From NCBI GenBank assembly GCA_045651685.1, contig JAZRSV010000027.1, positions 1-64,000 of the forward strand: DNA of 64,000 nucleotides. The letters run 5' to 3'. Shown here in pieces: positions 42,773-52,703 of the stretch (within the stretch, counting starts at the first letter, position 1; every line of letters begins with the position of its first letter). The notes under the pieces were generated by a model. The model had not been told where the DNA came from. It saw nothing but the letters and a program-made list of their open reading frames with translations, and did no database searches. Both the position numbers and the translations under genes were made by a program. The stretch comes from CAKVLS01 sp045651685 (lineage in GTDB: Bacteria; Bacillota; Clostridia; Christensenellales; UBA1242).

Positions 42773-45163
42773 ATGGCAAAAAATACAAATGTGTTAAAAT
42801 TCAAAAAACCAGCAAGTTTGTGGGGCGCAATGTGGCGCGAAGGCTTGCCAACGGGTAATGGTACTGTTGGTTGCTCTGTGTATGGTGGCGCTGGTCATGA
42901 TACAATTGTTATTAACCATAACGATTTGTGGTGGCAAGGACACACTGGTGTTTTGCCAGATGTTTCTGATAAGATAAAAAATACAAAAACAGCTCTTAAC
43001 GGTGGCCACTTTGTAGAGGCAGAGCAAACTTTGTCAAAAGCTCTTATGGTAAAATCTTATCGTCCACAATTATCACATCCATTGCCTTTGTGTGACTTGC
43101 AAGTGACTATGCCTATCGAAAAAGGTGTAAAAGAATATAGCCGCAGTATCAATATGGATAATGGCGAAGTATGTGTTTCATTTAAGGACAAAAATACAAG
43201 ATTTGACCGTGATTTGTTTGTATCTAGAGTTAATGATACTATCTGTTATCAAATAACCAAGTCTGGTCAAAAGACTATTGACTGTAAGTTTAAGTTTGTT
43301 TTGCATGACAAATTTTTTAATAGATCTCCAAATGGTATAACTCAAGTTAATGAAGATGCAGAGTTTAGAGCAGAAAAAGGTTATATGTACTTTGCATGTC
43401 GTAGCGATGTAGGTACTGACTATGGTGCCGTAGCTCGTGTTATGACTGTAGGTGGTTCTGTAGTTTATGATGACGAAGAAGGTATCATCGTCACTGGTGC
43501 AGACAAAGTTATGCTTTTTGCAAAAGTCTTTATCGAAAGTCAAAAAGAAAAAGAATTTGACAACATAAAGAGCGAACTAAATTTAATAAAGCTTACTTAC
43601 GAAAAGATGCTAAAAGAGCATGCACAACAACATTCAAAATTGTTTGGTGCTGTAGACTTTAGCCTAAACTGCGATGGTGGTGAATATGTCGAAGATCTTA
43701 TCGAAAAGACATATAATGGCGAATTGCCACCTGCCTTGGTAGAAAAATTGTATGCATATGGCAGATATCTGTTTGTATGTTCTACATCTCAAGATGGTCA
43801 ACCTTGCAACCCATATGGTTTGTTTAATGGCGACTACAAAGCGGTAGATTCTACCCGCAACAATTATTTTCAAACTCAACGCTTGTATAACTTTGCATAC
43901 GATGGTGGTTTGACACAAATGGTGTTGCCACTTCTTATGAATTTTTATAACAATATGGACGATTATAAAAAGAATGCAACTCGTCTATACAACTGTAAGG
44001 GTATATATGTACCATCATTGCAAGCACCAGGTTCTGGTTTGCTTGGTAGTGTACAACCTGGCGTTATTCTTAACTTTAATGTAGCAAGTTTTGTTAGCCA
44101 AATGTTTTATGATTATTATTTGCATACTGATGATGCAAAATTCTTAAAAGATTATGCTATCGAATTTATACAAGAAACAGCAAACTTCTACGAAGATTTG
44201 TTTAAGATCAATAAGACTAGTCAATATCTAGAGTCACCTTTGGGTTATTCTGCATACAATACTCCAAAAAATTATCTTGGTAAAAATCGTGACCCATTGT
44301 GTATCGCTTCTAACTGTACAGTAGACTTTGCTTGTGCAAAACAAGTATTTTCTATCTTGGTAGAGCTAGGTAAAACAGCTGGCCTTGATGATGACGAAAT
44401 AGCAAAATGGCAAGAGCTTCTTGATAAAGTGCCAGATGTTGCAGTTGATGAAGAAGGCCTTATCAAAGAATATAACTCTAGTGCATTTATCACCAACAAC
44501 AATGCGCCATATATACCTCACTTGTATCCATACTGTGTAGGTAAGTTGCCTTGCAAAAATTCTAGAGAATATAGCAAGCTTGTAGCAACTACAGCTCGCG
44601 CAAGATATAATAATGCTCGTGGTTTGTTTACTGCAGCTAACTTAACAAACATAGCTGTAGCTCTTGCAACAGCAGGTGATAGCGCTGGAGCATATGAAGT
44701 ATTAGAGACATTGGCTCAAAGCTTTATTTCTAACAATATGGTATTTTATAATACAGACCATAGAGGTATGGGTATTGGCGTTGATGACAAGTGGGCAACA
44801 TACTCTATTGACAAAAATACTGCCTTTAGTATGGTTGTTCAAAATATGTTTATCAACTCTAACAAAAAAGAAATATCATTATTCAAAAACTTGCCACTTG
44901 CTATCAAAAAAGGTTCTCTAACAGGTGTGACTTTGGCTGGTGGTGTAAAAGCTGATATCGATTTTAATAGAGCAAAAGGTGTTGCAAAATTAAAATTAAA
45001 AGCTGCAAAAAATACTCCTGTTTTGGTTAACTTGCCAGATGGTACAGTAAAAGTAAAAGGTATAGCTCCAACAGATATTAACGAAGAAAAAACACAACTT
45101 AACATCACTCTTGCTGGTGGCAAAACAACCTTGCTTACAGTAAAATGGCAAAACAAAATTTAA
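42773..45163 (+). CDS. divergent GH95-like glycosidase
   Basis: 796 aa, no signal peptide, so cytoplasmic. The N-terminal beta domain has WREGLPTGNGTVGCSVYGG and INHNDLWWQG, and AEQTLSKAL, matching the GH95 (alpha-L-fucosidase/galactosidase) family. A helical (alpha/alpha)6 barrel follows with NPYGLFNGD and a C-terminal beta domain (about 700-796) with GVTLAGGVKADIDF. The canonical active-site segments (N-x-N near the barrel entry and the SPEN Glu) are not clearly preserved: LESPLGYSAYN stands where SPEN is expected. Activity may have shifted. A TATAAT at 42750-42755 probably drives it; terminator downstream. Confidence 0.8.
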   Translation: MAKNTNVLKFKKPASLWGAMWREGLPTGNGTVGCSVYGGAGHDTIVINHNDLWWQGHTGVLPDVSDKIKNTKTALNGGHFVEAEQTLSKALMVKSYRPQLSHPLPLCDLQVTMPIEKGVKEYSRSINMDNGEVCVSFKDKNTRFDRDLFVSRVNDTICYQITKSGQKTIDCKFKFVLHDKFFNRSPNGITQVNEDAEFRAEKGYMYFACRSDVGTDYGAVARVMTVGGSVVYDDEEGIIVTGADKVMLFAKVFIESQKEKEFDNIKSELNLIKLTYEKMLKEHAQQHSKLFGAVDFSLNCDGGEYVEDLIEKTYNGELPPALVEKLYAYGRYLFVCSTSQDGQPCNPYGLFNGDYKAVDSTRNNYFQTQRLYNFAYDGGLTQMVLPLLMNFYNNMDDYKKNATRLYNCKGIYVPSLQAPGSGLLGSVQPGVILNFNVASFVSQMFYDYYLHTDDAKFLKDYAIEFIQETANFYEDLFKINKTSQYLESPLGYSAYNTPKNYLGKNRDPLCIASNCTVDFACAKQVFSILVELGKTAGLDDDEIAKWQELLDKVPDVAVDEEGLIKEYNSSAFITNNNAPYIPHLYPYCVGKLPCKNSREYSKLVATTARARYNNARGLFTAANLTNIAVALATAGDSAGAYEVLETLAQSFISNNMVFYNTDHRGMGIGVDDKWATYSIDKNTAFSMVVQNMFINSNKKEISLFKNLPLAIKKGSLTGVTLAGGVKADIDFNRAKGVAKLKLKAAKNTPVLVNLPDGTVKVKGIAPTDINEEKTQLNITLAGGKTTLLTVKWQNKI

Positions 45164-45169
45164 TAAACA

Positions 45170-45200
45170 AAAAACAGCATTTTGTTAATGCTGTTTTTTT
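45170..45200. terminator. bidirectional intrinsic terminator
   Basis: AAACAGCATT pairs with AATGCTGTTT between the GH95-like gene and the convergent murG. Confidence 0.85.
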
Positions 45201-45219
45201 GTGCCTAAAAATATAATTG

Positions 45220-46260
45220 TTATAAAATAAATTTTTTTATATTGTCTAGTATCTTTTCGGTAGCGTTGCCAAAGTTTGCTTTGCTTAGGTTGGTTATTAA
45301 CAAGTCTTTATATTTTTCTAACTGCTCAATTTCTTTTAGTAAAGTTTGGGTTGAGGCGTTTTCTTGATATAGTACACGGGCATAATTGTTTTTGGCAAAC
45401 AAGTTGGCATTTTGTATTTGGTCTCCTCGAGATGCTGCTTTTGGTAGTGGTATAAGTAGCATTGGTTTTTTGAGTGCGGCAAATTCGAATATGGCATTAG
45501 AGCCGGCCCTAGAGACTACATAATCTGTTATTGCAAGCAAGTCTTGTATCTTGTCACAATATTCTATTTGACAATAGTTTTTGCAAGATTGTTGTTTTAG
45601 TTTGCCTTTACCAACAATGTGTATAATATTATAATTTTTTGTAAGTTCTGGTAAGGCGTTATATACAATCTCGTTAAGGGCGCTTGCTCCGGTAGAGCCA
45701 CCAACAACCATAATAACTGGCAGGTTGTTGTCAAAATTTGTCAATCTTTTGCCGCCGGCTATATCTCCACAAAAAAGCTCTTTTCTTATAGGTGGCCCAG
45801 TAAAAACACATTTGCTTTTACCTTTTGCAGTTTGCTCAAAAGTGGTGCACATACAGTTGCAGTATCTATAAATGATCTTGTTTGCTAGGCCAAATGTAAG
45901 GTCAGACTCATGACTAACAATAGGTATTTTTAATTTTTTTGCAGCTATAACAACCGGTATAGAAACAAAGCCGCCTTTAGAAAAAACTACATCTGGCTTG
46001 ATAGTTTTTAACAACTTTTTGCATTGTTTTATGCTAGATAGTAGCTTAAAAGGTATTAGCAAATTTTTTAACTTTTTGCTTCGGTCTAGCTTTACTGCAG
46101 TGATTGTGTTAAAGGGTATATTGTGTTTTGTTATTATGTCTCGTTCGATACCGTTTGTGCCGATATATTCAATTTTATATTCTTGCAAATAAGGCAGCAG
46201 GGCAAGGTGTGGTATTACATGTCCACCTGTGCCTCCGCCTGTCAAAACTATGGTTTTCAT
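45220..46260 (-). CDS. murG: MurG glycosyltransferase
   Basis: 346 aa. VLTGGGTGGHVIPHLAL is the N-terminal donor/acceptor loop, FSKGGFVSIPVVIAA and SHESDLTFGLANKI follow, and the C-terminal domain has VVGGSTGASALNEIV and VSRAGSNAIFEF. MurG adds GlcNAc to lipid I at the inner face of the membrane to give lipid II. It is apart from murF/ddl and stands alone, as a single transcription unit. Confidence 0.95.
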   Translation of the reverse strand: MKTIVLTGGGTGGHVIPHLALLPYLQEYKIEYIGTNGIERDIITKHNIPFNTITAVKLDRSKKLKNLLIPFKLLSSIKQCKKLLKTIKPDVVFSKGGFVSIPVVIAAKKLKIPIVSHESDLTFGLANKIIYRYCNCMCTTFEQTAKGKSKCVFTGPPIRKELFCGDIAGGKRLTNFDNNLPVIMVVGGSTGASALNEIVYNALPELTKNYNIIHIVGKGKLKQQSCKNYCQIEYCDKIQDLLAITDYVVSRAGSNAIFEFAALKKPMLLIPLPKAASRGDQIQNANLFAKNNYARVLYQENASTQTLLKEIEQLEKYKDLLITNLSKANFGNATEKILDNIKKFIL

Positions 46261-46438
46261 ACGATTATTTTATGCTTATTTTTGCTCTTTTATGTCAAAA
46301 TTTATTAGTATAATTTTTTGCAATTTTATTATTATGCATAAAATGTATAAATATACATGATGTTGTATAGTTATACTATTTTTTTTAATTTCAAAACATC
46401 TGGTGGGGCAAAATGTTAATTTTTATGCATAAAAATGT

Positions 46439-46467
46439 TTGGTCAAAAAAAGCTTTTGTGTTATAAT
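46439..46467 (+). promoter_or_regulatory. promoter of the topoisomerase operon
   Basis: TTGGTC (46439-46444), 17-bp spacer and TATAAT (46462-46467). The upstream 46261-46440 is A/T-rich with no gene. Confidence 0.6.
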
Positions 46468-46503
46468 AATGTCAGATATTAAGTAATATTTTGGAGGCTT
46501 AAG

Positions 46504-48456
46504 ATGAGCGGTTCATATGATTCTAAAGATATTGTCGTACTAGAAGGTCTTGACGCTGTTAGACTTCGTCCTGGTATGTATATTGGTTCTACCGGTAGCA
46601 AAGGTGTGCATCATATTTTGTGGGAGATTGTTGACAATAGTATGGACGAAATTGCCAATGGTCACGGCAAAAAAATAACTGTCACTTTGCATGCTGATGG
46701 TAGTGCTACTGTCGAAGATGATGGCCGTGGTATACCTGTAAGCCCACATCCTACTCTTAAGATTTCTGGTGCAGAGGTTATTTTTACCCAACTACATGCT
46801 GGTGGCAAATTTGATAGTTCTAACTATAGCTATTCGGGTGGTTTGCACGGTGTTGGTGCTTCTGTCACTAATGCTTTGAGCACATGGTTAAAGGCAACTA
46901 TATATCGTGACAAAAAGATATATCAAATAGAGTTTGCTTCTGTCGAAGGTAAAGATGGTAAAGTAAAAGGTGGTGTCACTCAAAAACCTCTTACTGTTGT
47001 TGGTGCTTGTCCTGCGACAAAAACTGGTACAACTGTTTCGTTTATGCCAGATAACAGAATTTTCTTAAACAACACTCTTAATGCTGATGTTATCAAAAAG
47101 CGTTTGCGTGAGCTTGCTTTCTTAAACAAAGGTATCGAAATTGTTTTTGTTGACGAAAAAGAAAAATCTACTTTGTCATTTAAGTATGATGGTGGTTTGA
47201 GAGATTTTGTTGATTATCTTAATGAGACAAAAACAGCAATTTATAAACCTGCTCTATATATCGAAGGCGAAAATGACACTGTCAAATTAGGCCTTGCAAT
47301 ACAACATACCGATGGTTATACCGAAAGTGTATTTTCTTATGTTAACAATATCCCTACAAGTGAGGGCGGTACACACGAAGTTGGTTTTAAGACAGCTTTT
47401 ACAAAGGTTATGAATGATGTTGCCCGCAAGATGGGTCTTATCAAAGAAAAAGAACAAAACTTAATGGGCGAAGACTTTAGAGAAGGCATCACAGCATTGC
47501 TTGCAATCAAAATGCGCAATATACAGTTTGAAGGTCAAACAAAAACCAAACTAGGCAACCCAGAGATAAAAAGCAGTGTAGAAAGTGTAGTTTCTACAGA
47601 ACTATACAAACTGTTTGAAAAGAAAGAAAATCAAAAAATAGCAGAAATTATTATTAACAAAGCAAAAGGTGCTGCAAGAGTAAGATTGGCAGCAAAAAAG
47701 GCAAAAGAACTAACTAGACAAAAAAATAGTATAGAGAGTTCTAACCTTATTGGTAAACTTGCTAGTTGTACCGGCAGAAAAGCAGAACTTAACGAACTAT
47801 TTATAGTTGAGGGTGATTCTGCGGGTGGTAGTGCAAAACAAGCAAGGGATAGATCTTATCAAGCAATACTACCATTGCGTGGTAAACCACTTAATGCAGA
47901 AAAGAAAAGACTTGACCAAGTTTTGGCCAATGAAGAAATTAGAACAATTATAGCAGCACTTGGTACAGGTGTTGGTGAAGACTTTGATATAGACAATCTA
48001 AAATATCACAAAGTTATTATCTTATCAGATGCTGACCAAGACGGTGCACATATTAGAGCAATTTTGTTAACATTCTTCTTTAGATATATGAAAGATTTGT
48101 TGTACAATGGCAATGTTTATGTAGGCTTGCCACCTTTGTACAAAGTTAGCAAAAAAGACAATGTAGAGTATGTATATTCTGATAAAGAATTGCCAGAAGC
48201 TATCGAGCGTGTTGGCAAAGGCTATACAATTCAAAGATACAAAGGTCTTGGTGAAATGAACCCAGAACAATTGTGGGAGACAACCATGGACCCACAAAAG
48301 AGAACTTTGCTTCGTGTAGATATCGAAGATGCTGCACATGCAGAACTTATGATAACAACACTAATGGGTGACAATGTCGAGGCAAGAAAACAATACTTAA
48401 GCGAAAATGTAAACTTTAACAAAGAAGATTCTTTTTCGGCACTTACCGGAAAATAA
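46504..48456 (+). CDS. gyrB/parE: type IIA topoisomerase subunit B (gyrase B / ParE)
   Basis: 650 aa. The GHKL ATPase domain has VRLRPGMYIGSTG, EIVDNSMDE, DDGRGIPV and GLHGVGASVTNAL; the TOPRIM domain has EGDSAGGSAKQ, ILPLRGK and SDADQDGAHI, and the end has YKGLGEMNPEQLWETTM. Gyrase and topoisomerase IV versions are hard to separate here. Both use ATP to pass one DNA duplex through another. RBS TTGGAGG. The A-subunit gene starts 24 nt downstream, so the heterotetramer is made from one transcript. Confidence 0.93.
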   Translation: MSGSYDSKDIVVLEGLDAVRLRPGMYIGSTGSKGVHHILWEIVDNSMDEIANGHGKKITVTLHADGSATVEDDGRGIPVSPHPTLKISGAEVIFTQLHAGGKFDSSNYSYSGGLHGVGASVTNALSTWLKATIYRDKKIYQIEFASVEGKDGKVKGGVTQKPLTVVGACPATKTGTTVSFMPDNRIFLNNTLNADVIKKRLRELAFLNKGIEIVFVDEKEKSTLSFKYDGGLRDFVDYLNETKTAIYKPALYIEGENDTVKLGLAIQHTDGYTESVFSYVNNIPTSEGGTHEVGFKTAFTKVMNDVARKMGLIKEKEQNLMGEDFREGITALLAIKMRNIQFEGQTKTKLGNPEIKSSVESVVSTELYKLFEKKENQKIAEIIINKAKGAARVRLAAKKAKELTRQKNSIESSNLIGKLASCTGRKAELNELFIVEGDSAGGSAKQARDRSYQAILPLRGKPLNAEKKRLDQVLANEEIRTIIAALGTGVGEDFDIDNLKYHKVIILSDADQDGAHIRAILLTFFFRYMKDLLYNGNVYVGLPPLYKVSKKDNVEYVYSDKELPEAIERVGKGYTIQRYKGLGEMNPEQLWETTMDPQKRTLLRVDIEDAAHAELMITTLMGDNVEARKQYLSENVNFNKEDSFSALTGK

Positions 48457-48480
48457 TAAAATAAAAACTTTGAGGGCGTA

Positions 48481-51400
48481 ATGGACAAAGAAAAAAATGA
48501 CATTATCGATCCACAAGACAATACCCCTATCGATGGACAAATCGGACTAGAAGATTTGTATTATCAAATAAGCCAACAATCGCCAGAAGAGGTTGTTGAC
48601 AACTCACCAATAGAAGGGCAAATGTCTTTGGACGATATTAATGCACAACAAAATAACAAACAAGACAAAGTAGAGCAAGAGCTTGACCCACTTGATGTTG
48701 ACCCAAACAACTTTGGCGATGACTTTTTTAAGCAGTTTGAGCACAAAGAAGAGCCTACAGAAAGTGTATTGTTTGATCAAGTAAATAAGGTTGATAAGAC
48801 CAAAAAGTGGCAAACAGACTGGTTAGACGACCAAAAACAAGCAGGTGACGAGTCGGTTGATCAAATTGTAGACAAAAATAGCATCTTGCCAGAACCAGAA
48901 ATTGTACCAAAGCATTACGAAACTCCAGAAGAAATAGAACAACTAAAAGCAAACAAAAAAGTTTTTGAACAAACTTATGATTTGCAAGACTTGCAAGAAA
49001 GTTTGCACGATGTCGAAGAGATATCAGAACAACCTTTGCAAGAAGATAATACAGAGACAAAAGAGATTTATTCTCAACCAAAAATTAGTATAAAAAAACA
49101 TAAAGGAAATACCACTGTGGACGAATACGAAAACAATGACCTACAACAAAATAGTATTCAAGAAGAACAAGTCTACGAACAACAACTTTTGCAAGAGGTA
49201 GAAGAATTGCCAGAAGCAGAAGAATCAGATGAGGCATTAGCTAGAAGTAGAACCAAAAAGACTCGCCAAAAAGGTGAAATACAAACCAACATGTTTGGCG
49301 ATGGTGATGGTACAAGAGGTCTTCTTGTAAAAAATCTAGATGAAGTTTTGCATGAGTCTATGATCCCATACTCAGAGCATGTTATTTTGGATAGAGCTTT
49401 GCCTAGAGTAGAAGACGGTCTAAAACCAGTTCAGAGAAGAATTTTATATTCTATGTTAGAACTTGGTGTAACACCAGACAAACCTTACAGAAAGTCAGCT
49501 CGTATTGTCGGTGACTGTATGGGTAAATATCACCCTCACGGTGATAGTTCTGTGTATGATGCAATGGTTCGTATGGCACAACCATACAACATCAACGGAG
49601 TTCTTGTTGATGGCCACGGAAACTTTGGTAGTATAGACGGTGACAAAGCTGCGGCTATGAGATATACCGAGGCGAGACTTGCACCACTTGCATTAGAGTT
49701 GTTAAGAGATTTAGAAAAAGACACTGTAAAATGGTCTTTTAACTTTGATGATACACTAAAAGAACCAGATGTATTGCCAGGTAGATTTCCTAACTTGTTG
49801 GTAAATGGATCTTCTGGTATAGCAGTAGGTCTTGCAACCAACATCCCACCACACAACTTGGCAGAGTGTATAGATGGTGTAGTAGCATATATTGACAAAC
49901 CATCAATAGCTCTAAAAGACATGATGAAGATAATTAAAGGTCCTGACTTTCCAACCGGCGGATATATTTTGCCAAATTCAGAATTAGAACAAGCATATAC
50001 AACTGGTAAAGGCAGAGTCTTTATGCGTGCAAAGATGCACATAGAAGGCGCCGATACTGACAAACGCAGTATTGTAATAACCGAAGTGCCATATCAAGTT
50101 AACAAAGCGGCACTTTTACAAAAAATAGCAAGCTTAAGAGACGAAGGCAAAAATGTACTAAATGGCATTAGCGAAATACGCGACGAGTCAGACCGTAATG
50201 GTATAAGGGCTGTTATCAGAATCAAAAAAGATGCAAACCTAAAAGCAATTTTAGAATATTTATTAAAATACACAGACTTACAATGTACCTTTGGTATAAA
50301 TATGGTTGCTATCGCTGATGGCAAACCAAAACAATTATCTCTACTTGAGATTATTGATTATTATGTAAATTATCAAAGAGAAGTGGTCTTGCGCCGTAGC
50401 AAGTACGAACTAGAGCAAGCTAAAGAAAGAGAGCATATCTTAACTGGCCTTCTTATCGCCATCAAAAATATTGATGCTGTTATTAAGATTATCAAAACTT
50501 CTCAAAACACAACTCAAGCAAAACAACGCTTGAGAGAAAAGTTTGACTTAAGCGAAAGACAAGCTCAAGCTATACTAGATATGAGACTTGCAAGATTAAC
50601 CAACCTAGAGGTTAACAAACTAGAGCAAGAGATAAAAGCATTAAAAGAACTTATCAAAAATCTGACTGCAATTGTAGGCTCTAAAAAGTTGCAATTAGAA
50701 TTGGTTAAAAACGAAATTTTAGCTATCAAGAGACAATATAAGACAGAACGCAAAACTGTAATAATGAAAAGTAGCAGTGATGCTCTAGATATACCTGCCG
50801 ATAATGACAAAAAGCAAGTTATGCAATGTTATGTCGCTTGCAACGCTATAGGCAATATCAAAGCTATCAATCGCAAATACTTTGCTTCTACACAAAGAGA
50901 GTTTAAGGAAAACTCTACTTTGAGTGAAGTACACGACATTATGGTAGAGTCAGATACCGAAAAGACAGTAATGATATTTACTGACCTTGGCAATTGTTAT
51001 AGAGTGCCAGTAGCACAAATACCAGAAAGTCGCTTCAAAGACAAAGGACAACCTTTGCAAAGTGTTGTAAAAGGCTTCTTAAAAGAAGAAAAAGTAGTTG
51101 CAATAGTATCTATTGACGAAGAAATGCCAAAAGGCAACTTGTTGTTCTTAACAAAACAAGGTATGATCAAAAAGACAGATGCTAAAGAATATAATGTTTC
51201 TAAAGCAAACTTCCAAGCAATCAAACTAAAAGATGATGACAAAGTATTGTCAGTTGCATACGAAAGAAAAGATACATCATTAATGTTTGTCACAAAACTT
51301 GGTATGATACTAAACGCAGACAAATCAGATGTACCTACACAAGGTAGAATTTCTGGTGGTGTAAAGGGTATCAACCTAAATGATAAAGATTATTGTGTAG

Positions 51401-51735
51401 GCGCTTGTCAAATAACCGAAGAAGGCGAAGTTGTTGTTATGACTGATAGAGGTTATTGCAAGAGAGTTCTTGTTAGTCAAATAGAAAAGATGGCAAGATA
51501 TCGTAAAGGTGTAAAAATATATACACTAACAGATAAAGAAGTTGGCCAATCAATAATATTTGCCGACTATGTGACAAAACCATATACAATAGTTGCCAAA
51601 AACGATAAGGTAGATTATTTAAGCCGTGGTACAGACCTTATACCTATTGAGGCTCGTACAGGCAAAGGTAAACTTATCGAAAAAGCTCGCACAGCTCCAC
51701 ACATAGTATCTGCGTACAAATATTTGGCCGAATAA
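48481..51735 (+). CDS. gyrA/parC: type IIA topoisomerase subunit A with long acidic N-terminal extension
   Basis: 1084 aa, about 250 longer than usual. The catalytic core starts near residue 277 (LLVKNLDEVLHESM), with GKYHPHGDSSVYDAMVRMAQ and the active-site Tyr in AAAMRYTEARL (near 394). A C-terminal beta-pinwheel (about 790-1084) follows; the closest to a GyrA-box is GRISGGVKGINL, so gyrase or topo IV is undecided, though VDGHGNFGS favours GyrA. Residues 1-276 are acidic and low-complexity (Gln/Glu/Asp-rich) and include two related DN-T/S-PI-D/E-GQ-xxLxD segments (about 13-25 and 40-52). Breaks and rejoins DNA. Confidence 0.92.
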   Translation: MDKEKNDIIDPQDNTPIDGQIGLEDLYYQISQQSPEEVVDNSPIEGQMSLDDINAQQNNKQDKVEQELDPLDVDPNNFGDDFFKQFEHKEEPTESVLFDQVNKVDKTKKWQTDWLDDQKQAGDESVDQIVDKNSILPEPEIVPKHYETPEEIEQLKANKKVFEQTYDLQDLQESLHDVEEISEQPLQEDNTETKEIYSQPKISIKKHKGNTTVDEYENNDLQQNSIQEEQVYEQQLLQEVEELPEAEESDEALARSRTKKTRQKGEIQTNMFGDGDGTRGLLVKNLDEVLHESMIPYSEHVILDRALPRVEDGLKPVQRRILYSMLELGVTPDKPYRKSARIVGDCMGKYHPHGDSSVYDAMVRMAQPYNINGVLVDGHGNFGSIDGDKAAAMRYTEARLAPLALELLRDLEKDTVKWSFNFDDTLKEPDVLPGRFPNLLVNGSSGIAVGLATNIPPHNLAECIDGVVAYIDKPSIALKDMMKIIKGPDFPTGGYILPNSELEQAYTTGKGRVFMRAKMHIEGADTDKRSIVITEVPYQVNKAALLQKIASLRDEGKNVLNGISEIRDESDRNGIRAVIRIKKDANLKAILEYLLKYTDLQCTFGINMVAIADGKPKQLSLLEIIDYYVNYQREVVLRRSKYELEQAKEREHILTGLLIAIKNIDAVIKIIKTSQNTTQAKQRLREKFDLSERQAQAILDMRLARLTNLEVNKLEQEIKALKELIKNLTAIVGSKKLQLELVKNEILAIKRQYKTERKTVIMKSSSDALDIPADNDKKQVMQCYVACNAIGNIKAINRKYFASTQREFKENSTLSEVHDIMVESDTEKTVMIFTDLGNCYRVPVAQIPESRFKDKGQPLQSVVKGFLKEEKVVAIVSIDEEMPKGNLLFLTKQGMIKKTDAKEYNVSKANFQAIKLKDDDKVLSVAYERKDTSLMFVTKLGMILNADKSDVPTQGRISGGVKGINLNDKDYCVGACQITEEGEVVVMTDRGYCKRVLVSQIEKMARYRKGVKIYTLTDKEVGQSIIFADYVTKPYTIVAKNDKVDYLSRGTDLIPIEARTGKGKLIEKARTAPHIVSAYKYLAE

Positions 51736-51744
51736 TATTAACAA

Positions 51745-51779
51745 AAATAAGCACCCAAGTTAGGGTGTTTATTTTTTTT
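51745..51779 (+). terminator. intrinsic terminator after the topoisomerase operon
   Basis: AATAAGCACCC pairs with GGGTGTTTATT (one G-T pair) followed by T8. Confidence 0.75.
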
Positions 51780-51918
51780 GCAGTTATATATTTTTTTTGC
51801 AGGCAATATAAATAAATATACAAAAATATTTGTTAGCTTTGACAAAATAGAACAAAAAAAATCAAAACAAGTCAAAGTCTATCTTGTATATAAAGATATA
51901 ATAAAAAGCGAGGAAAAG

Positions 51919-52689
51919 ATGCAATTTGTCGTTGTAAAATCAAAAAGCATAAAAATATTTTTATGCATGATCCTTACATTAGTTTTGTTGTCTGTTAATT
52001 TTGGAGGAGAAAAAGCACTTGCTCAAGTATACTTTAATAAAACATTCAAAAAAGTACCAATATACAATGTAGAGACCGATAAAAAACAAGTAGCTATAAG
52101 TTTTGATGCGGCTTGGGGCGCAGACAAGACAGAAAAAATAATGGCAATACTAAAAGAATATAATTGCGATGCTACATTTTTTTTGGTTGGATTTTGGGTA
52201 GATAAATACCCAGAACTTACAAAAAAAATAGCAGAGCAAGGCTTTGAGATAGGTACACATAGCAACACTCATCCAGACCTAACCAAGAAGTCGTCAAACG
52301 AGATAAAACTAGAATTAGACACTTCGGTTAGTAAAATTATTAATATAACCAAAAAGCCTGTTAAGCTGTTTAGAGCGCCTTTTGGTGCATACGATAACAA
52401 AGTTTTGGATATGGCAGAAAGCTTAAATCTTACTACAATTCAGTGGGATGTTGATTCGCTTGATTGGCAGGGTATTTCGGCAGATCAAATATCAAAAAAT
52501 ATTTTGACAAAGGTAAAAAACGGATCTATTATTCTTTGTCATAACAACTCTGATCACATAGTAGAAGCTTTGCCTAGTGTATTAAACTGTCTAAAAGATA
52601 GAGGGTATCAAGTGACATCTGTGTCAAATTTGATATACAAAGACAATTACATTATCAATTCTCAAGGGACACAAATTAGTCAAAATTAG
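51919..52689 (+). CDS. PdaB-like polysaccharide deacetylase
   Basis: 256 aa from the ATG at 51919 (GCGAGGAAAAG upstream); an in-frame ATG at 51961 also exists, and 51778 would lie in the terminator. A signal or anchor helix (about 10-35) precedes a NodB domain: SFDAAWGAD (motif 1 in its PdaB form), GTHSNTHPDLT (metal His pair), FRAPFGAYD, VDSLDW and IILCHNNS. PdaB family proteins are sporulation-linked in Bacillus. Acts outside the membrane on cell-wall polysaccharide. The SSB-like gene follows after 14 nt. Confidence 0.85.
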   Translation: MQFVVVKSKSIKIFLCMILTLVLLSVNFGGEKALAQVYFNKTFKKVPIYNVETDKKQVAISFDAAWGADKTEKIMAILKEYNCDATFFLVGFWVDKYPELTKKIAEQGFEIGTHSNTHPDLTKKSSNEIKLELDTSVSKIINITKKPVKLFRAPFGAYDNKVLDMAESLNLTTIQWDVDSLDWQGISADQISKNILTKVKNGSIILCHNNSDHIVEALPSVLNCLKDRGYQVTSVSNLIYKDNYIINSQGTQISQN

Positions 52690-52703
52690 AGAGGTTAAAT
52701 ATT

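Noticed and set aside
46504..51735. Firm assignment as gyrase rather than topoisomerase IV
   Set aside because: The canonical GyrA-box (QRRGGKG) is not clearly present while other motifs favour GyrA; without a second pair for comparison I leave it open.
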